From Microbacterium sp. ProA8 (GTDB taxonomy: Bacteria; Actinomycetota; Actinomycetes; Actinomycetales; Microbacteriaceae), in contig NZ_CP157000.1 in assembly GCF_039905635.1 (NCBI RefSeq), positions 2,170,001-2,234,000 on the forward strand: a stretch of DNA of 64,000 nucleotides, read 5' to 3'. The notes beneath the pieces are model-generated. The model was given only the letters and a program-made list of their open reading frames with translations, had not been told where the DNA came from and searched no databases. A program made the translations under genes and the position numbers. Positions 55,715-64,000 of this stretch are shown here, in pieces; position 1 is the first letter of the stretch; each line of letters opens with the position of its first letter.

Positions 55715-56953
55715 CGCCGTGCGGTCCCGCGCGCGGATCGCGTACGTCATGAAGCCGCCGACGATCGACAGGATGCCTCCCACGAGGAAGAGCAGCCAGA
55801 ACCCGCCCACGAGCGCCACCAGTCCCGCGCCGAGGAGCGGCCCGATGAGCTGGCCGAGGCTCGCCGACACGTTGACGAACCCGAGATCCCGGGCGTGGTC
55901 CTCCGCGCGCGGCAGCAGGTCGGTGCCGAGCGCGAGGCTCACGGACATGTACGCCCCGTACCCCATGCCCAGCAGGGCCGCGGCGATCATCGCCGCGGTG
56001 AGCGAGGGGGCGACCACGAGGATGATCGACGCGAGGCCCTGGATCACGGCGGGCCACACCACGAACGGCAGGCGACGCCCGGTGCGATCGGAGATCCGGC
56101 CCGACACGATGGACGACACGACCACGAAGAGCGTGTAGACGAGGATCAGCAGCAGCAGCTCGTCCTCGGCGGTCGCGGCATCCCGATGCAGCCCGTACAG
56201 CAGGAAGAAGAGCAGCAGACCCGTGCCCAGCGCGTTGCCGATGTTGACGGTGAGGCGGCCCGCCAGCAGCCAGGCGAAGTCACGGTCGCGGAGGGCGGCG
56301 AGGCGCTCGCGGATCGTCCTCGGCTCCCGAGCCACGGCCACCTCCGCGCGCGCAGGCGGGTCCGGAAGCAGCAGGGCCGCGACCGTGCCCACGACGGCGA
56401 GGAAGCCGGCCAGGACGAGGTAGCCGACGACGACGCCGAGCTCCAGCAGCACGATGACCCCCACCCCCACCACGATTCCGAGGGCCTGCGACGAGGAGAC
56501 GGCGGCGGATGCCGTACCGCGCTGCGTCGTCAGCTGGTCGGCGATGAGCGCCGTGAAGGCCGCGGACGCGACGGCCACGCCGACCGAGACGCCGACCCAC
56601 GCGAGCCCGACTCCCCACGGGCCCGAGGCGAAGGCGATGGCCGTCAGCGACACCGTGCCGAGCCACACCCCGCCCAGAGCCCACGGGCGCCGCCGTCCCC
56701 ATCGTCCGCGGGTCCGGTCGGAGAGACCGCCGGCGAGCGGTGCGGCGATGACACCGGCGACCCCGCCGATCGCGAGGACGAGGCCGGACGAGACGACGCC
56801 TGACACCCAGCCCGCGGCGTCATCCGGTGTATCGAGCTGCAGGGGTATGAGCAGCTGCAGCGGCGTCAGCTGGACCGTCCAGATCGCGAGCCAGGCGAGG
56901 GTGAAGAGCGTGAACCAGCTCGCCCCGACTCTCCCGGTCTGCCGCCCGCTCAC
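55703..56953 (-). CDS. MFS transporter, coupled to beta-glucosidase
   Basis: A 416-residue major facilitator with 12 predicted helices. The loop motif GGLSDRTRGRWGRRRPWALGG between TM2 and TM3 and the equivalent SGRISDRTGRRLPFVVW in the second half are typical of sugar-type MFS. The GTG start overlaps the stop of the beta-glucosidase gene (GTGA), so the pair is coupled and the substrate is probably a beta-glucoside. Direction (import or export) cannot be told. Confidence 0.82.
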   Translation of the reverse strand: MSGRQTGRVGASWFTLFTLAWLAIWTVQLTPLQLLIPLQLDTPDDAAGWVSGVVSSGLVLAIGGVAGVIAAPLAGGLSDRTRGRWGRRRPWALGGVWLGTVSLTAIAFASGPWGVGLAWVGVSVGVAVASAAFTALIADQLTTQRGTASAAVSSSQALGIVVGVGVIVLLELGVVVGYLVLAGFLAVVGTVAALLLPDPPARAEVAVAREPRTIRERLAALRDRDFAWLLAGRLTVNIGNALGTGLLLFFLLYGLHRDAATAEDELLLLILVYTLFVVVSSIVSGRISDRTGRRLPFVVWPAVIQGLASIILVVAPSLTAAMIAAALLGMGYGAYMSVSLALGTDLLPRAEDHARDLGFVNVSASLGQLIGPLLGAGLVALVGGFWLLFLVGGILSIVGGFMTYAIRARDRTASAV

Positions 56954-58308
56954 GAGCGCGCCTCGGCGATGAGCGAGCGGTACCAGTCGAACGAGGCCTT
57001 CGGCGTGCGCTGCGCCGTGTCGAAGTCGACGTGCACCAGCCCGAAGCGCTGGGACCACCCGTCCGCCCACTCGAAGTTGTCCAGCAGCGACCACACCGTG
57101 TACTCCCGGACGTCGACTCCTGCCCCGACGGCGACGCCGACGGCGTCGATGTGGCCCGCGAGGTACGCGATGCGATCGACGTCGGCGACGGGCCCGTCGA
57201 CATGCTCGGGCTCGGGGAACGAGGCGCCGTTCTCACCGATCACGAGTGGAGGAAGGCGATCTCCGTAGCGTTCGCGGAAGTCCAGCAGAAGCTCCGTGAG
57301 CGCTGTCGGCACGATCGGCCACTCCGGGCCGAACCCGGTGACGGGGGCGCCCGTCGTGGGGACGATGTCGAAGGGAACGGGGCTGTCGCCGGCTGCGGCC
57401 GCGACGGTCGTCGGGTTGTAGAAGTTGATGCCGTAGAAGTCCCCCGGCGTCGAGATGAGCTCGAGATCGCCCTCCTCGACCGGCATCGGCGGGAGGCCGA
57501 ACGCCTCCAGGTCGGGATACGCGCCGGTGAGCACAGGCTCGGCGAAGAGGCGGTTGTGCAGCACGTCGTAGGTCGCGGCGGCGCTGAGGTCGGCATCCGT
57601 CCCGCTCGCGGGAAGCACCAGCGTGTGGTTGTTCACGATGCCGACCTCTTCCGCTCCGGCGGCACGCAGCGCCCGCTGCGCCAGGCCGTGGGCGAGCAGC
57701 TGATGGTGCACCGTCGGCAGTGAGCCGAACAGCAGCTGACGCCCGGGAGCCAGCGTGCCGACGGCGTAGCCCTGCAGGGAGGTCGAGACGGGCTCGTTGA
57801 GCGTGTACCAGTGACGGATGCGGTCGCCCAGCGCATCGCCCACGATCGCCGCGTACTCGCCGAAGCGCTGCGCGGTGTCGCGGGACAGCCACCCTCCGTG
57901 CTCCTCGAGCGCGCTCGGCAGGTCCCAGTGGTACAACGTCGCGAACGGCGTGATGCCGGCGCCGAGGAGATCGTCGGCGAGGCGGCGGTAGTAGTCCAGT
58001 CCCGCCTGCAGGACGGCGCCGCCGGGCTCGGGCTGCACGCGCACCCACGAGATCGAGAAGCGGTAGCGGTCGACGCCCAGCCCCGCGAGCAGCGCGACGT
58101 CTTCGGGGTGGCGCCGGTAGCTGTCCGGGCCGGGGTCCGCCGTCGCCGCTCCGTGGACGGCGCCGGGAGCATCGACGAAATCGTCCCAGATCGACCGGCC
58201 CCGGCCATCGCCGGTACGCGAGCCCTCCACCTGGAACGCGGCGGTCGCCGTCGACCAGCGGAAGCCCGGCGGGAAAGGCGCGAGGTCGACGGACGGATGC
58301 TGCGGCAC
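56950..58308 (-). CDS. Family 1 glycoside hydrolase (beta-glucosidase)
   Basis: A 452-residue (beta/alpha)8 enzyme. The acid/base Glu lies in WYTLNEPVST (near residue 172). The nucleophile Glu is in LVIGENGAS (near residue 358), where the usual ITENG is VIGENG. The substrate-binding YRFSISWVRVQP and AFQVEGSRTGDGRGRSIWDDF segments are present. No signal peptide, so it acts on imported glucosides. AAGGAG precedes the GTG start. It is coupled to the MFS gene downstream. Confidence 0.93.
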   Translation of the reverse strand: MPQHPSVDLAPFPPGFRWSTATAAFQVEGSRTGDGRGRSIWDDFVDAPGAVHGAATADPGPDSYRRHPEDVALLAGLGVDRYRFSISWVRVQPEPGGAVLQAGLDYYRRLADDLLGAGITPFATLYHWDLPSALEEHGGWLSRDTAQRFGEYAAIVGDALGDRIRHWYTLNEPVSTSLQGYAVGTLAPGRQLLFGSLPTVHHQLLAHGLAQRALRAAGAEEVGIVNNHTLVLPASGTDADLSAAATYDVLHNRLFAEPVLTGAYPDLEAFGLPPMPVEEGDLELISTPGDFYGINFYNPTTVAAAAGDSPVPFDIVPTTGAPVTGFGPEWPIVPTALTELLLDFRERYGDRLPPLVIGENGASFPEPEHVDGPVADVDRIAYLAGHIDAVGVAVGAGVDVREYTVWSLLDNFEWADGWSQRFGLVHVDFDTAQRTPKASFDWYRSLIAEARS

Positions 58309-58430
58309 GGTGGACTCCTTCGTCGGGGGCGCAGGCCTCGGGCGACGCGCGCGGCCACGCCTAGATCATGCATCATGCGGACGGCGCCGTGTGCGGACGG
58401 CGCCGGTCAACCACACCTGGACGGACCTGA

Positions 58431-58544
58431 TAGAATCCTTGTTTGGCTTGCGTGTGGGTTCGCCCTCACGACCGTCGCGAAGCGCCCCTCTCTCGCTGAC
58501 CGGCACATCCATCCGATTCCCTTCGAACGAAAGAACGTCGACAC
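58431..58544 (+). promoter_or_regulatory. rpsT promoter and leader
   Basis: TAGAAT at 58431-58436 is a good -10 box, predicting a start near 58443 and a leader of about 100 nt before the GTG of rpsT. Leaders of this kind often hold autoregulatory sites for S20. No strong hairpin is evident by eye. The rest of the gap back to bglA has no gene. Confidence 0.6.
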
Positions 58545-58805
58545 GTGGCGAACATCAAGTCGCAGATCAAGCGCAACAAGACCAACGAGAAGGCGCGCGA
58601 GCGCAACAAGGCCGTCAAGAGCGAGCTGAAGACGCACGTCCGTCGCACCCGCGAGGCGATCGCAGCCGGCGACAAGGCCGCCGCCGAGAAGGCTCTGGGC
58701 ACGGCGTCCAAGAAGCTCGACAAGGCCGTCAGCAAGGGCGTCATCCACAAGAACCAGGCGGCGAACCGCAAGTCGGCCATCGCCAAGCAGGTCTCCGCGC
58801 TCTGA
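58545..58805 (+). CDS. rpsT: 30S ribosomal protein S20
   Basis: Small basic ribosomal protein, 86 residues, starting [20 protein letters not shown] after a GTG codon. The helical basic sequence and C-terminal [19 protein letters not shown] are characteristic. It is followed by a strong terminator and is convergent with holA, an arrangement conserved in many bacteria. Confidence 0.97.
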   Translation: MANIKSQIKRNKTNEKARERNKAVKSELKTHVRRTREAIAAGDKAAAEKALGTASKKLDKAVSKGVIHKNQAANRKSAIAKQVSAL

Positions 58806-58871
58806 GTCGACACGCGCTGCGACCGTGAGGTCGCCGCCGGCCGCGATAATCGCCCGGTGAGCAGAAGTCGA

Positions 58872-58901
58872 AAAGGCCCGTCCCGTCAGGGGCGGGCCTT
58901 T
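58872..58901 (+). terminator. Terminator between rpsT and holA
   Basis: A 13-bp stem with one G-T pair (AAAGGCCCGTCCC/GGGGCGGGCCTTT) and a GTCA loop. A-rich and T-rich flanks suit termination in both directions. It starts 67 nt after the rpsT stop and lies 50 nt past the stop of holA on the other strand. Confidence 0.9.
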
Positions 58902-58950
58902 CGCATGTCGGCGCTGCGGGCAGGCGCTGTGCGGTGCGTGCGCGTCGCGG

Positions 58951-59988
58951 TCAGGCGCCGTACGGCGCGCGTGTCGCGATGACCGTGATCATGCGCTCGA
59001 GGGCGAAGACGGCATCGCGCGAGCCGCCCTTGACCTCGGCATCGGCCCGTGCCGTCGCCTGGATGGCGCGGCCGAGGCTCTCTTCGTTCCACCCCGTCAA
59101 GTCGCGCCGGGCGCGATCGACCTGCCAGTCCTTCATGCCCAGCCGGGCGGCGAGAGCCGCCGACGGCTCGCGGTTTCCCGCCACGCGCGCCATGGTGCGC
59201 AGTTTCATCGCGACGGCGGCCACGAGCGGAACGGGGTCGGACCCCGACGCGAGGGCGTGGCGGAGTGCGATGAGCGCTTCGCCGTAGCGGCCGGCGATCG
59301 CCGTATCGGCGACCGTGAACGCCGACGTCTCGACACGGCCGCCGTAGTAGCGCTCGACGATCTGGTCGGTGATGTCGCCGGGAACATCGGCGATCAGCTG
59401 CTGGCAGGCTGCCGCGAGCTCGGTGAGGTCGTCGGCGAACGCGGAGACGAGAGCGCGCAGCGCCGTGGGTGCGATGCGCTTCTTGGCTGCCTGGAACTCC
59501 CCCGCGGCGAAGTCGAACCGGTCGGAGTCGCGCTTGACGGCAGGGCACCCGATCTCGACGCCGGAGCCCTCTCCCGCGCGGATCGCGTCGAGCAGCTTCT
59601 TGCCGCGGACGCTGGCGCCGGTGTGGCGCAGCACCACCGTGGCGCCGTCCTGCGGCACCGAGAGGTAAGCGAGGGCCTCGGCCAGGAACGTGTCGGAGCA
59701 CTTCTCGACGCCGCTCACGCGCACGAGCCGGGCTTCGCCGAACAGCGACGGCGACGTGACTCCGAGGAGGGTCCCGGCGGCGTAGTCGTCGGCGCGGATG
59801 TCGGACACCTCGAGCGCCGGGTCCTCAGCGCGCAGGTAGTCGCGCACACCGGCGATCGCGCGCTCGGCGCAGACCTCTTCGGGACCGGAGACCAAGACGA
59901 TCGGCGCCGGCTGCGGCGCCCGCCACGACAGCTGGGGAATGGCGCTGCGCGCCGCCTTCGCGGGTGCTCGGCGAGCGGGGGAAGCCAT
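58951..59988 (-). CDS. holA: DNA polymerase III subunit delta
   Basis: Clamp-loader subunit that opens the beta sliding clamp. The 345-residue length matches HolA. The N-terminal region has APIVLVSGPEEVCAERAIAGV, with FGEARLVRVSGVEK near residue 80. The C-terminal helical collar domain contains LREPSAALAARLGMKDWQVDRAR-type sequence (LGMKDWQVDRARRDLTGW). TAGGCT (59995-60000) lies 6 nt before the ATG, indicating a leaderless mRNA. It is convergent with rpsT. Confidence 0.92.
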   Translation of the reverse strand: MASPARRAPAKAARSAIPQLSWRAPQPAPIVLVSGPEEVCAERAIAGVRDYLRAEDPALEVSDIRADDYAAGTLLGVTSPSLFGEARLVRVSGVEKCSDTFLAEALAYLSVPQDGATVVLRHTGASVRGKKLLDAIRAGEGSGVEIGCPAVKRDSDRFDFAAGEFQAAKKRIAPTALRALVSAFADDLTELAAACQQLIADVPGDITDQIVERYYGGRVETSAFTVADTAIAGRYGEALIALRHALASGSDPVPLVAAVAMKLRTMARVAGNREPSAALAARLGMKDWQVDRARRDLTGWNEESLGRAIQATARADAEVKGGSRDAVFALERMITVIATRAPYGA

Positions 59989-60046
59989 TCCCCCAGCCTA
60001 CCGACGACCACCGACGGCGGCCGCTCCATAACCCGGGACCGGCGGG

Positions 60047-62446
60047 TCACCCGCCGCGCTCGCGCCAGATCGCGACCGCGTCCCCGGAGGCCCACAGCGC
60101 GATCGCGCCGTCCTGGTCGGTGCGGGCGGTCCGCGCGCGCAGGCCCTCGAGAATCGTGAGCGTCTCACGTCGCGGATGGTCGTAGTCGTTGTCGATCCCG
60201 ACGGTGACGAGCGCCACTGCCGGCTGCGCGGCGATGTACAGCTCGGCATCCTGATCGGCACTGCCGTGATGAGCGACTTTGACGACGGCGTACGGCGGCG
60301 CGAGGGCGCCGGATGCCGTCAGCACGCGCTGCGGCGATGCCGAGAGGTCGCCGAGCATCAGCGTGGGCGGGATGCCCCCGCCGCGCACGTCGAGGACGAT
60401 GCTGGCGTCGTTGCCTTCCGGGAAGGCGCGGCTGCCGGGCTTCGGCCACAGCACACGCCACCGCGCCGTGCCGAGGGAGCCGGTGAGCCCCGCCGACGCC
60501 TCGGACGCCTCCGCCCCCTGTTCCGTCAGCGAGGCGATCAGCGCCTGCGCCTCGGCATCGCCCCGACCGTGCAGCACGGTGCCGACCCGGCCGCGCACGG
60601 CGGCGAGCCCGCCGATGTGGTCGAGGTCATAGTGGGTGAGCACCATCAGGTCGATGTGCTCGATGCCGGCCCGCGCGAGACAGCCGGCGAGCGGCTCGGG
60701 AGCCGGGCCGGTGTCGACGAGCGCGACGGCACCGCCCGAGCGGAGCAGCACGGCGTCTCCTTGGCCGACGTCGCACGCGAGCACCGACCAGTCGGCCGGC
60801 AGCGTCCAGCGGCCGGCGATGGACGTGAGCGCCCCCGTGCCGAGCGCGGCACCCATGACCACCGAGACGAGTGACACGGATGCCGCACGCACGAGCCGCT
60901 GCGCCCGGGAACCACCCCTCCGCAGCACGATGACGAAGCCGATGGCGAGCCCCAGGACCGCCAGCGCCATGGCGCCCGGCCACCCCTCGAGCCAGGGCAG
61001 AGCGTCACCCGGGAGCTGCGCCGCCGTCGCGGCGGTGGCGGCGATCCAGGACGCCGGCACCCATGCGAGCGCGGCCAGACCGGACTGCAGCCAGGGCAGC
61101 GGAGCGCTCAGGCACGCGGCGAGCCCGAGGACGGTGGCCGCCGGCGCCGCGGGACCCGCCAGCAGGTTCGCGAGGACGCCGTACACCGGGACGGTCGGCT
61201 GGATGAGGATCAGGAGTGGCCCGCAGGCGAGCTGGGCGGCGAGCGGCACCGCCAGTGCGAGCGCCAGCGGACGAGGCAATGCCCGGGCCAGTCCTTCCGC
61301 GAGCGGCCGGGCGCACAGCAGCAGGGACGCGGTCGCCGCGACCGAGAGTGCGAAGCCGAGCGACGCGGCGAGCCAGGGATCGAGCACCAGCAGCACTGTC
61401 ACGGCTGTCGACAGCAGCGCGATCCCCACCCCGGCCCGGCCGAGGAGCACCGCGAGCATCGCGATGGCTGCCATGGCAGCGGCCCGCACCACGCTCGGCT
61501 CCGGGGTGACGAGCACCACGAATCCGACGAGCACCGCGAGGCCGGAGGCCACGCGCAGCCCGCGGGAGGCGCCGAGCGCGGCCGCGAGGGCGAACGCGAT
61601 GCCGACGACGAGCGCGCAGTTGGCGCCCGACACGGCGGTGAGATGCGAGAGCGATGCCTCCTTCATCGCCGCGTCGAGTGTCGACGACACGATCGACGTG
61701 TCGCCGACGGCCAGTCCCGGCACGAGACCCGCCCCCTCGCCGGGAAGATCCTCCACGGCGCGCACGAGCCCGCGCCGCAGCTCCCCCGCTGCCGCGGCCG
61801 CACCCTCGGCGGCGTGGACGACGTCGACGCCGCGCGACGCCCAGAGCACCACCACGGCGCGCTCTCCGGTGCGCCCCGGCCTCGCGGTGCCGCGGATCTG
61901 CACGACCGCGCCGACGTCGAGGTCAGCGAGGCGGTCGACGTCGTCCGGCGCGACGCGCACGGCGATCTCGACGTCCGCCGCTCGCCCCTCGTCACCGGTG
62001 GTGAAGCGCGAGGCGCGGGCATCGAATGCGAGGGTGCCGTCGATGCGGCGCTCGATCTTGCCGACGACGTCCGCCCGCACCTCCACCGCCCGTCCCCCGT
62101 CGAGCGCGAGGTCCGCGATGCTCGCCCGCGCGGGCTGTGCCCATGCGACGTGGGACGCCGCCGCGGCCGCGGCGGCGGCGGCGAGCACGGCGACCACGAG
62201 CGCACGGCGCACCGCGTGCCGCGGCATCTGCCGTCTCGCCGGCAACGGCCCCGCGGTGCCCCGAAAGCGGACGTGAGCCGGCCGCCGCCCGCTCGCGCGC
62301 AGGACCGCGAGGGCGCCGAGCGCCACGACGACCCACAGCGCCAGGGCGATCCACGGCGACGCGGCAGGCGCGACGACCGCTGCACCCGCCGCCGCCCAGC
62401 ACGCGGCGGCTACGGGCACGAGTCTCAGAGCAGCGGCGCGCGGCAC
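60047..62446 (-). CDS. comEC: ComEC/Rec2 DNA uptake channel
   Basis: A 799-residue membrane protein of the DNA-uptake machinery. The N-terminal part has early helices and an OB-like DUF4131 region (AVEVRADVVGKIERRIDGTL). A large competence domain of about ten helices follows. The C-terminal metallo-beta-lactamase-like domain has LTHYDLDHIGGLAAV, LVDTGPAPEPL and KVAHHGSADQD. It follows comEA by 1 nt, so both are co-expressed. The other pilus-like uptake genes are not in the window. Confidence 0.93.
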   Translation of the reverse strand: MPRAAALRLVPVAAACWAAAGAAVVAPAASPWIALALWVVVALGALAVLRASGRRPAHVRFRGTAGPLPARRQMPRHAVRRALVVAVLAAAAAAAAASHVAWAQPARASIADLALDGGRAVEVRADVVGKIERRIDGTLAFDARASRFTTGDEGRAADVEIAVRVAPDDVDRLADLDVGAVVQIRGTARPGRTGERAVVVLWASRGVDVVHAAEGAAAAAGELRRGLVRAVEDLPGEGAGLVPGLAVGDTSIVSSTLDAAMKEASLSHLTAVSGANCALVVGIAFALAAALGASRGLRVASGLAVLVGFVVLVTPEPSVVRAAAMAAIAMLAVLLGRAGVGIALLSTAVTVLLVLDPWLAASLGFALSVAATASLLLCARPLAEGLARALPRPLALALAVPLAAQLACGPLLILIQPTVPVYGVLANLLAGPAAPAATVLGLAACLSAPLPWLQSGLAALAWVPASWIAATAATAAQLPGDALPWLEGWPGAMALAVLGLAIGFVIVLRRGGSRAQRLVRAASVSLVSVVMGAALGTGALTSIAGRWTLPADWSVLACDVGQGDAVLLRSGGAVALVDTGPAPEPLAGCLARAGIEHIDLMVLTHYDLDHIGGLAAVRGRVGTVLHGRGDAEAQALIASLTEQGAEASEASAGLTGSLGTARWRVLWPKPGSRAFPEGNDASIVLDVRGGGIPPTLMLGDLSASPQRVLTASGALAPPYAVVKVAHHGSADQDAELYIAAQPAVALVTVGIDNDYDHPRRETLTILEGLRARTARTDQDGAIALWASGDAVAIWRERGG

Positions 62447-62447
62447 G

Positions 62448-63077
62448 TCACACCGTCACCAGGTCGCGGAGGGACTCCAGCATCGTGTCGCCGATGCCCG
62501 GCACCGCGAGGAGGTCTTCGACGCTCGTGAAGCCGCCGTTGTCCTCGCGCCACGCGATGATGCGCCCAGCGAGGGCGGGGCCGATGCGCGGCAGCGTCTC
62601 GAGCTGCGCCGCATCCGCCGAGTTGAGGTCGACCAGACCGCCGGCGGGCGCGGGCGCGGGGGCGACGGCATCGGCGGGCGGCGCCTCGCCCACCCGGGCG
62701 ACCGGCAGCTGCTCGCCGTCGTCGAGCGTGCGGGCCAGGTTGACCGCGTTCCGGTCGGCCTCCTCGGCGAAGCCGCCGGCAGCGGCGATCGCATCCACGA
62801 CGCGGGCGCCTGCCGGAAGCACGTACAGCCCGGGCGTGCGCACCGCACCCGACACGTGCACGTAGAGGTCTGCACTGCCGGTGGCGGCGGGTGCGGGCGT
62901 CTGATCGACGACGACCTCGTCGACCGGTGCCATCGCGCCGCGCAGGATGCCGATGCCGACGGTGACGGCGAGGGCCGCGATCACGAGCACGACGACCGCG
63001 CTGATGCCGAGCCGGCGCCGTGACGAGGCCTCGGGCGCGGGCGGCTCGTCGCGGTCACCGGCTGTCACCGGATTCAC
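62448..63077 (-). CDS. comEA: ComEA-like DNA-binding protein
   Basis: A 209-residue membrane-anchored DNA receptor. An N-terminal helix (LGISAVVVLVIAALAVTVGIGI, about 24-45) is followed by a SLBB-like domain (YVHVSGAVRTPGLYVLPAG) and tandem helix-hairpin-helix motifs (NSADAAQLETLPRIGPALAGRI; DLLAVPGIGDTMLESL). It is encoded directly upstream of comEC. The GTG start MNPVTAGDRDE is used. Confidence 0.92.
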   Translation of the reverse strand: MNPVTAGDRDEPPAPEASSRRRLGISAVVVLVIAALAVTVGIGILRGAMAPVDEVVVDQTPAPAATGSADLYVHVSGAVRTPGLYVLPAGARVVDAIAAAGGFAEEADRNAVNLARTLDDGEQLPVARVGEAPPADAVAPAPAPAGGLVDLNSADAAQLETLPRIGPALAGRIIAWREDNGGFTSVEDLLAVPGIGDTMLESLRDLVTV

Positions 63078-63159
63078 GCTAAGAGTCCGGTGACAGCTCC
63101 GGCGCGCGAAGTACCGCGGATGTGGAGATCCCGGGACGAGACCCTCCTGGGGAGGAAGG

Positions 63160-64000
63160 TCAGTGGGTGCTGAAGCTCACGACCTTCGGCGGCCGCACGA
63201 CGGTGCGCGTGATCTCACGGTCGCCGAGTGCGCGGGTGACCTTCTCGTCGGCGCGGGCGAGCCGCTCGAGCTCGGCGGCGTCGATGCGGGCCGGAACCTG
63301 GAGCGTGCCGCGCACCTTGCCGTCGACCTGCACGATCGCCGTGACGCTCTCCTCCACCAGCAGGGTCGGGTCCGCGGTGCGCCACGGGACGAGGCCCACG
63401 AAGCCGTCGTAGCCGAGGATCTCCCACATCTCCTCGGCCAGGTGCGGGGCGAACAGGTCCAGGATCATCGCGGTGGTCTCGGCGGCCTCGCGCACGGCGG
63501 GGTCGGCCGGGCCGGCGCCCGAGTCGATGACCTTGCGCGTCGCGTTGACGAGCTCCATGAGGCGCGCGACGACGACGTTGAACTTCGTCTGCTCGACGAG
63601 TCCGGGGGCGTCGGCCAGCAGACGGTGGGTGACGCGGCGCAGGGACACGTCGCCCTCCGCCCAGACCACGTCCGGCTCGCTAGCCACGTCCGTGGCGATA
63701 CGCCACGCGCGTGCCAGGAACTTCTGAGCCCCGGTGGTCGACACGTCCTCCCAGTTGATGTCGTCCTCGACCGGGCCGGCGAACACCATCGCGACGCGCG
63801 ATGCGTCGGCGCCCGGGTCGACCATGCTCGATGCGAACTCGACGAGGTTGCCCTTCGACTTCGACATCTTCGAGCCGCCCAGCAGCACCATGCCCTGGTT
63901 GATGAGGCTCGTGAACGGCTCGGTGAAGTCGATGAGCCCCATGTCGAACAGCACCTTCGTGATGAAGCGCGCGTACAGCAGGTGCAGGATCGCGTGCTCG
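63160..64000 (-). CDS. leuS: Leucine--tRNA ligase (partial, 3' portion)
   Basis: The C-terminal part of a class I aminoacyl-tRNA synthetase; the 5' end lies beyond the right edge. Frame continuity from 64000 reads EHAILHLLYARFITKVLFDMGLIDF. The KMSKS catalytic loop (GGSKMSKSKGN) and the anticodon-binding helical domain follow, ending VRPPKVVSFSTH. The class-specific EHAILHLLYARF...KMSKSKGN spacing identifies LeuRS. It precedes comEA in the direction of transcription, with an 82-nt gap. Confidence 0.95.
   Translation of the reverse strand, partial: EHAILHLLYARFITKVLFDMGLIDFTEPFTSLINQGMVLLGGSKMSKSKGNLVEFASSMVDPGADASRVAMVFAGPVEDDINWEDVSTTGAQKFLARAWRIATDVASEPDVVWAEGDVSLRRVTHRLLADAPGLVEQTKFNVVVARLMELVNATRKVIDSGAGPADPAVREAAETTAMILDLFAPHLAEEMWEILGYDGFVGLVPWRTADPTLLVEESVTAIVQVDGKVRGTLQVPARIDAAELERLARADEKVTRALGDREITRTVVRPPKVVSFSTH

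Overview
This 64 kb window is high-GC chromosomal DNA from an actinobacterium, most likely a Microbacterium or close Microbacteriaceae relative. The evidence is the roughly 70% GC coding sequence with frequent GTG starts, a FasR-fabD-fabH-acpP-fabF cluster followed by a DUF3145 gene, a polyphosphate glucokinase, a homodimeric AceE, a dgt-dnaG pair, and many promoters whose -10 box sits 6 nt before the start codon. I see no prophage, insertion sequence, CRISPR array or rRNA operon. Nearly everything is core chromosome, with a few accessory genes.

Layout. 1-5.5 kb: ppgK, the RNase P RNA (minus strand), a pol I-like exonuclease/polymerase, a zinc-ribbon coiled-coil protein, an APC permease and tRNA-Val. 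5.5-14 kb: pyruvate dehydrogenase E1 (aceE), then the fatty-acid synthesis cluster and DUF3145, linking acetyl-CoA supply to type II FAS. 14-21 kb: a probable Fe(II)/2OG oxygenase behind a DtxR-like iron box, a solitary GmrSD-type restriction enzyme, the N-acetylglucosamine/glucose PTS, tRNA-CAT, a DMT/NIPA transporter and def. 21-23 kb: a small operon of a DUF6153-like membrane protein and a DUF305 lipoprotein behind a CsoR-like inverted repeat, then tRNA-Asn. 23-33 kb: an orphan ABC ATPase; dusB-dgt-dnaG; a DsbA-like protein; an uncharacterised lipoprotein/membrane-protein pair with a D/Q repeat tail; recO-uppS.

33-42 kb: a PLP aminotransferase divergent from a marR-membrane protein operon, two overlapping dynamin-like GTPases, a TRIC channel, and leuA with a 17-residue Leu-rich leader peptide and attenuator. 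42-50 kb: the HIT-phoH-ybeY-hemolysin(CBS)-era operon and the CIRCE-controlled hrcA-dnaJ-rsmE operon. 50-58 kb: hemW, DUF1990, lepA, an aminotransferase, an alpha/beta hydrolase, and a bglA-MFS pair. 58-64 kb: rpsT, holA, comEA-comEC and the 3' part of leuS, which runs off the right edge.

Translational coupling by 1-11 nt overlaps is common (dusB-dgt-dnaG, recO-uppS, the HIT-to-era chain, the GTPase pair, marR-membrane protein, bglA-MFS). The most interesting items are the iron-box oxygenase, the putative copper-type operon, the leaderless leuL attenuator, the lipoprotein with a hypervariable-looking repeat tail, and the recurrent leaderless promoter architecture.
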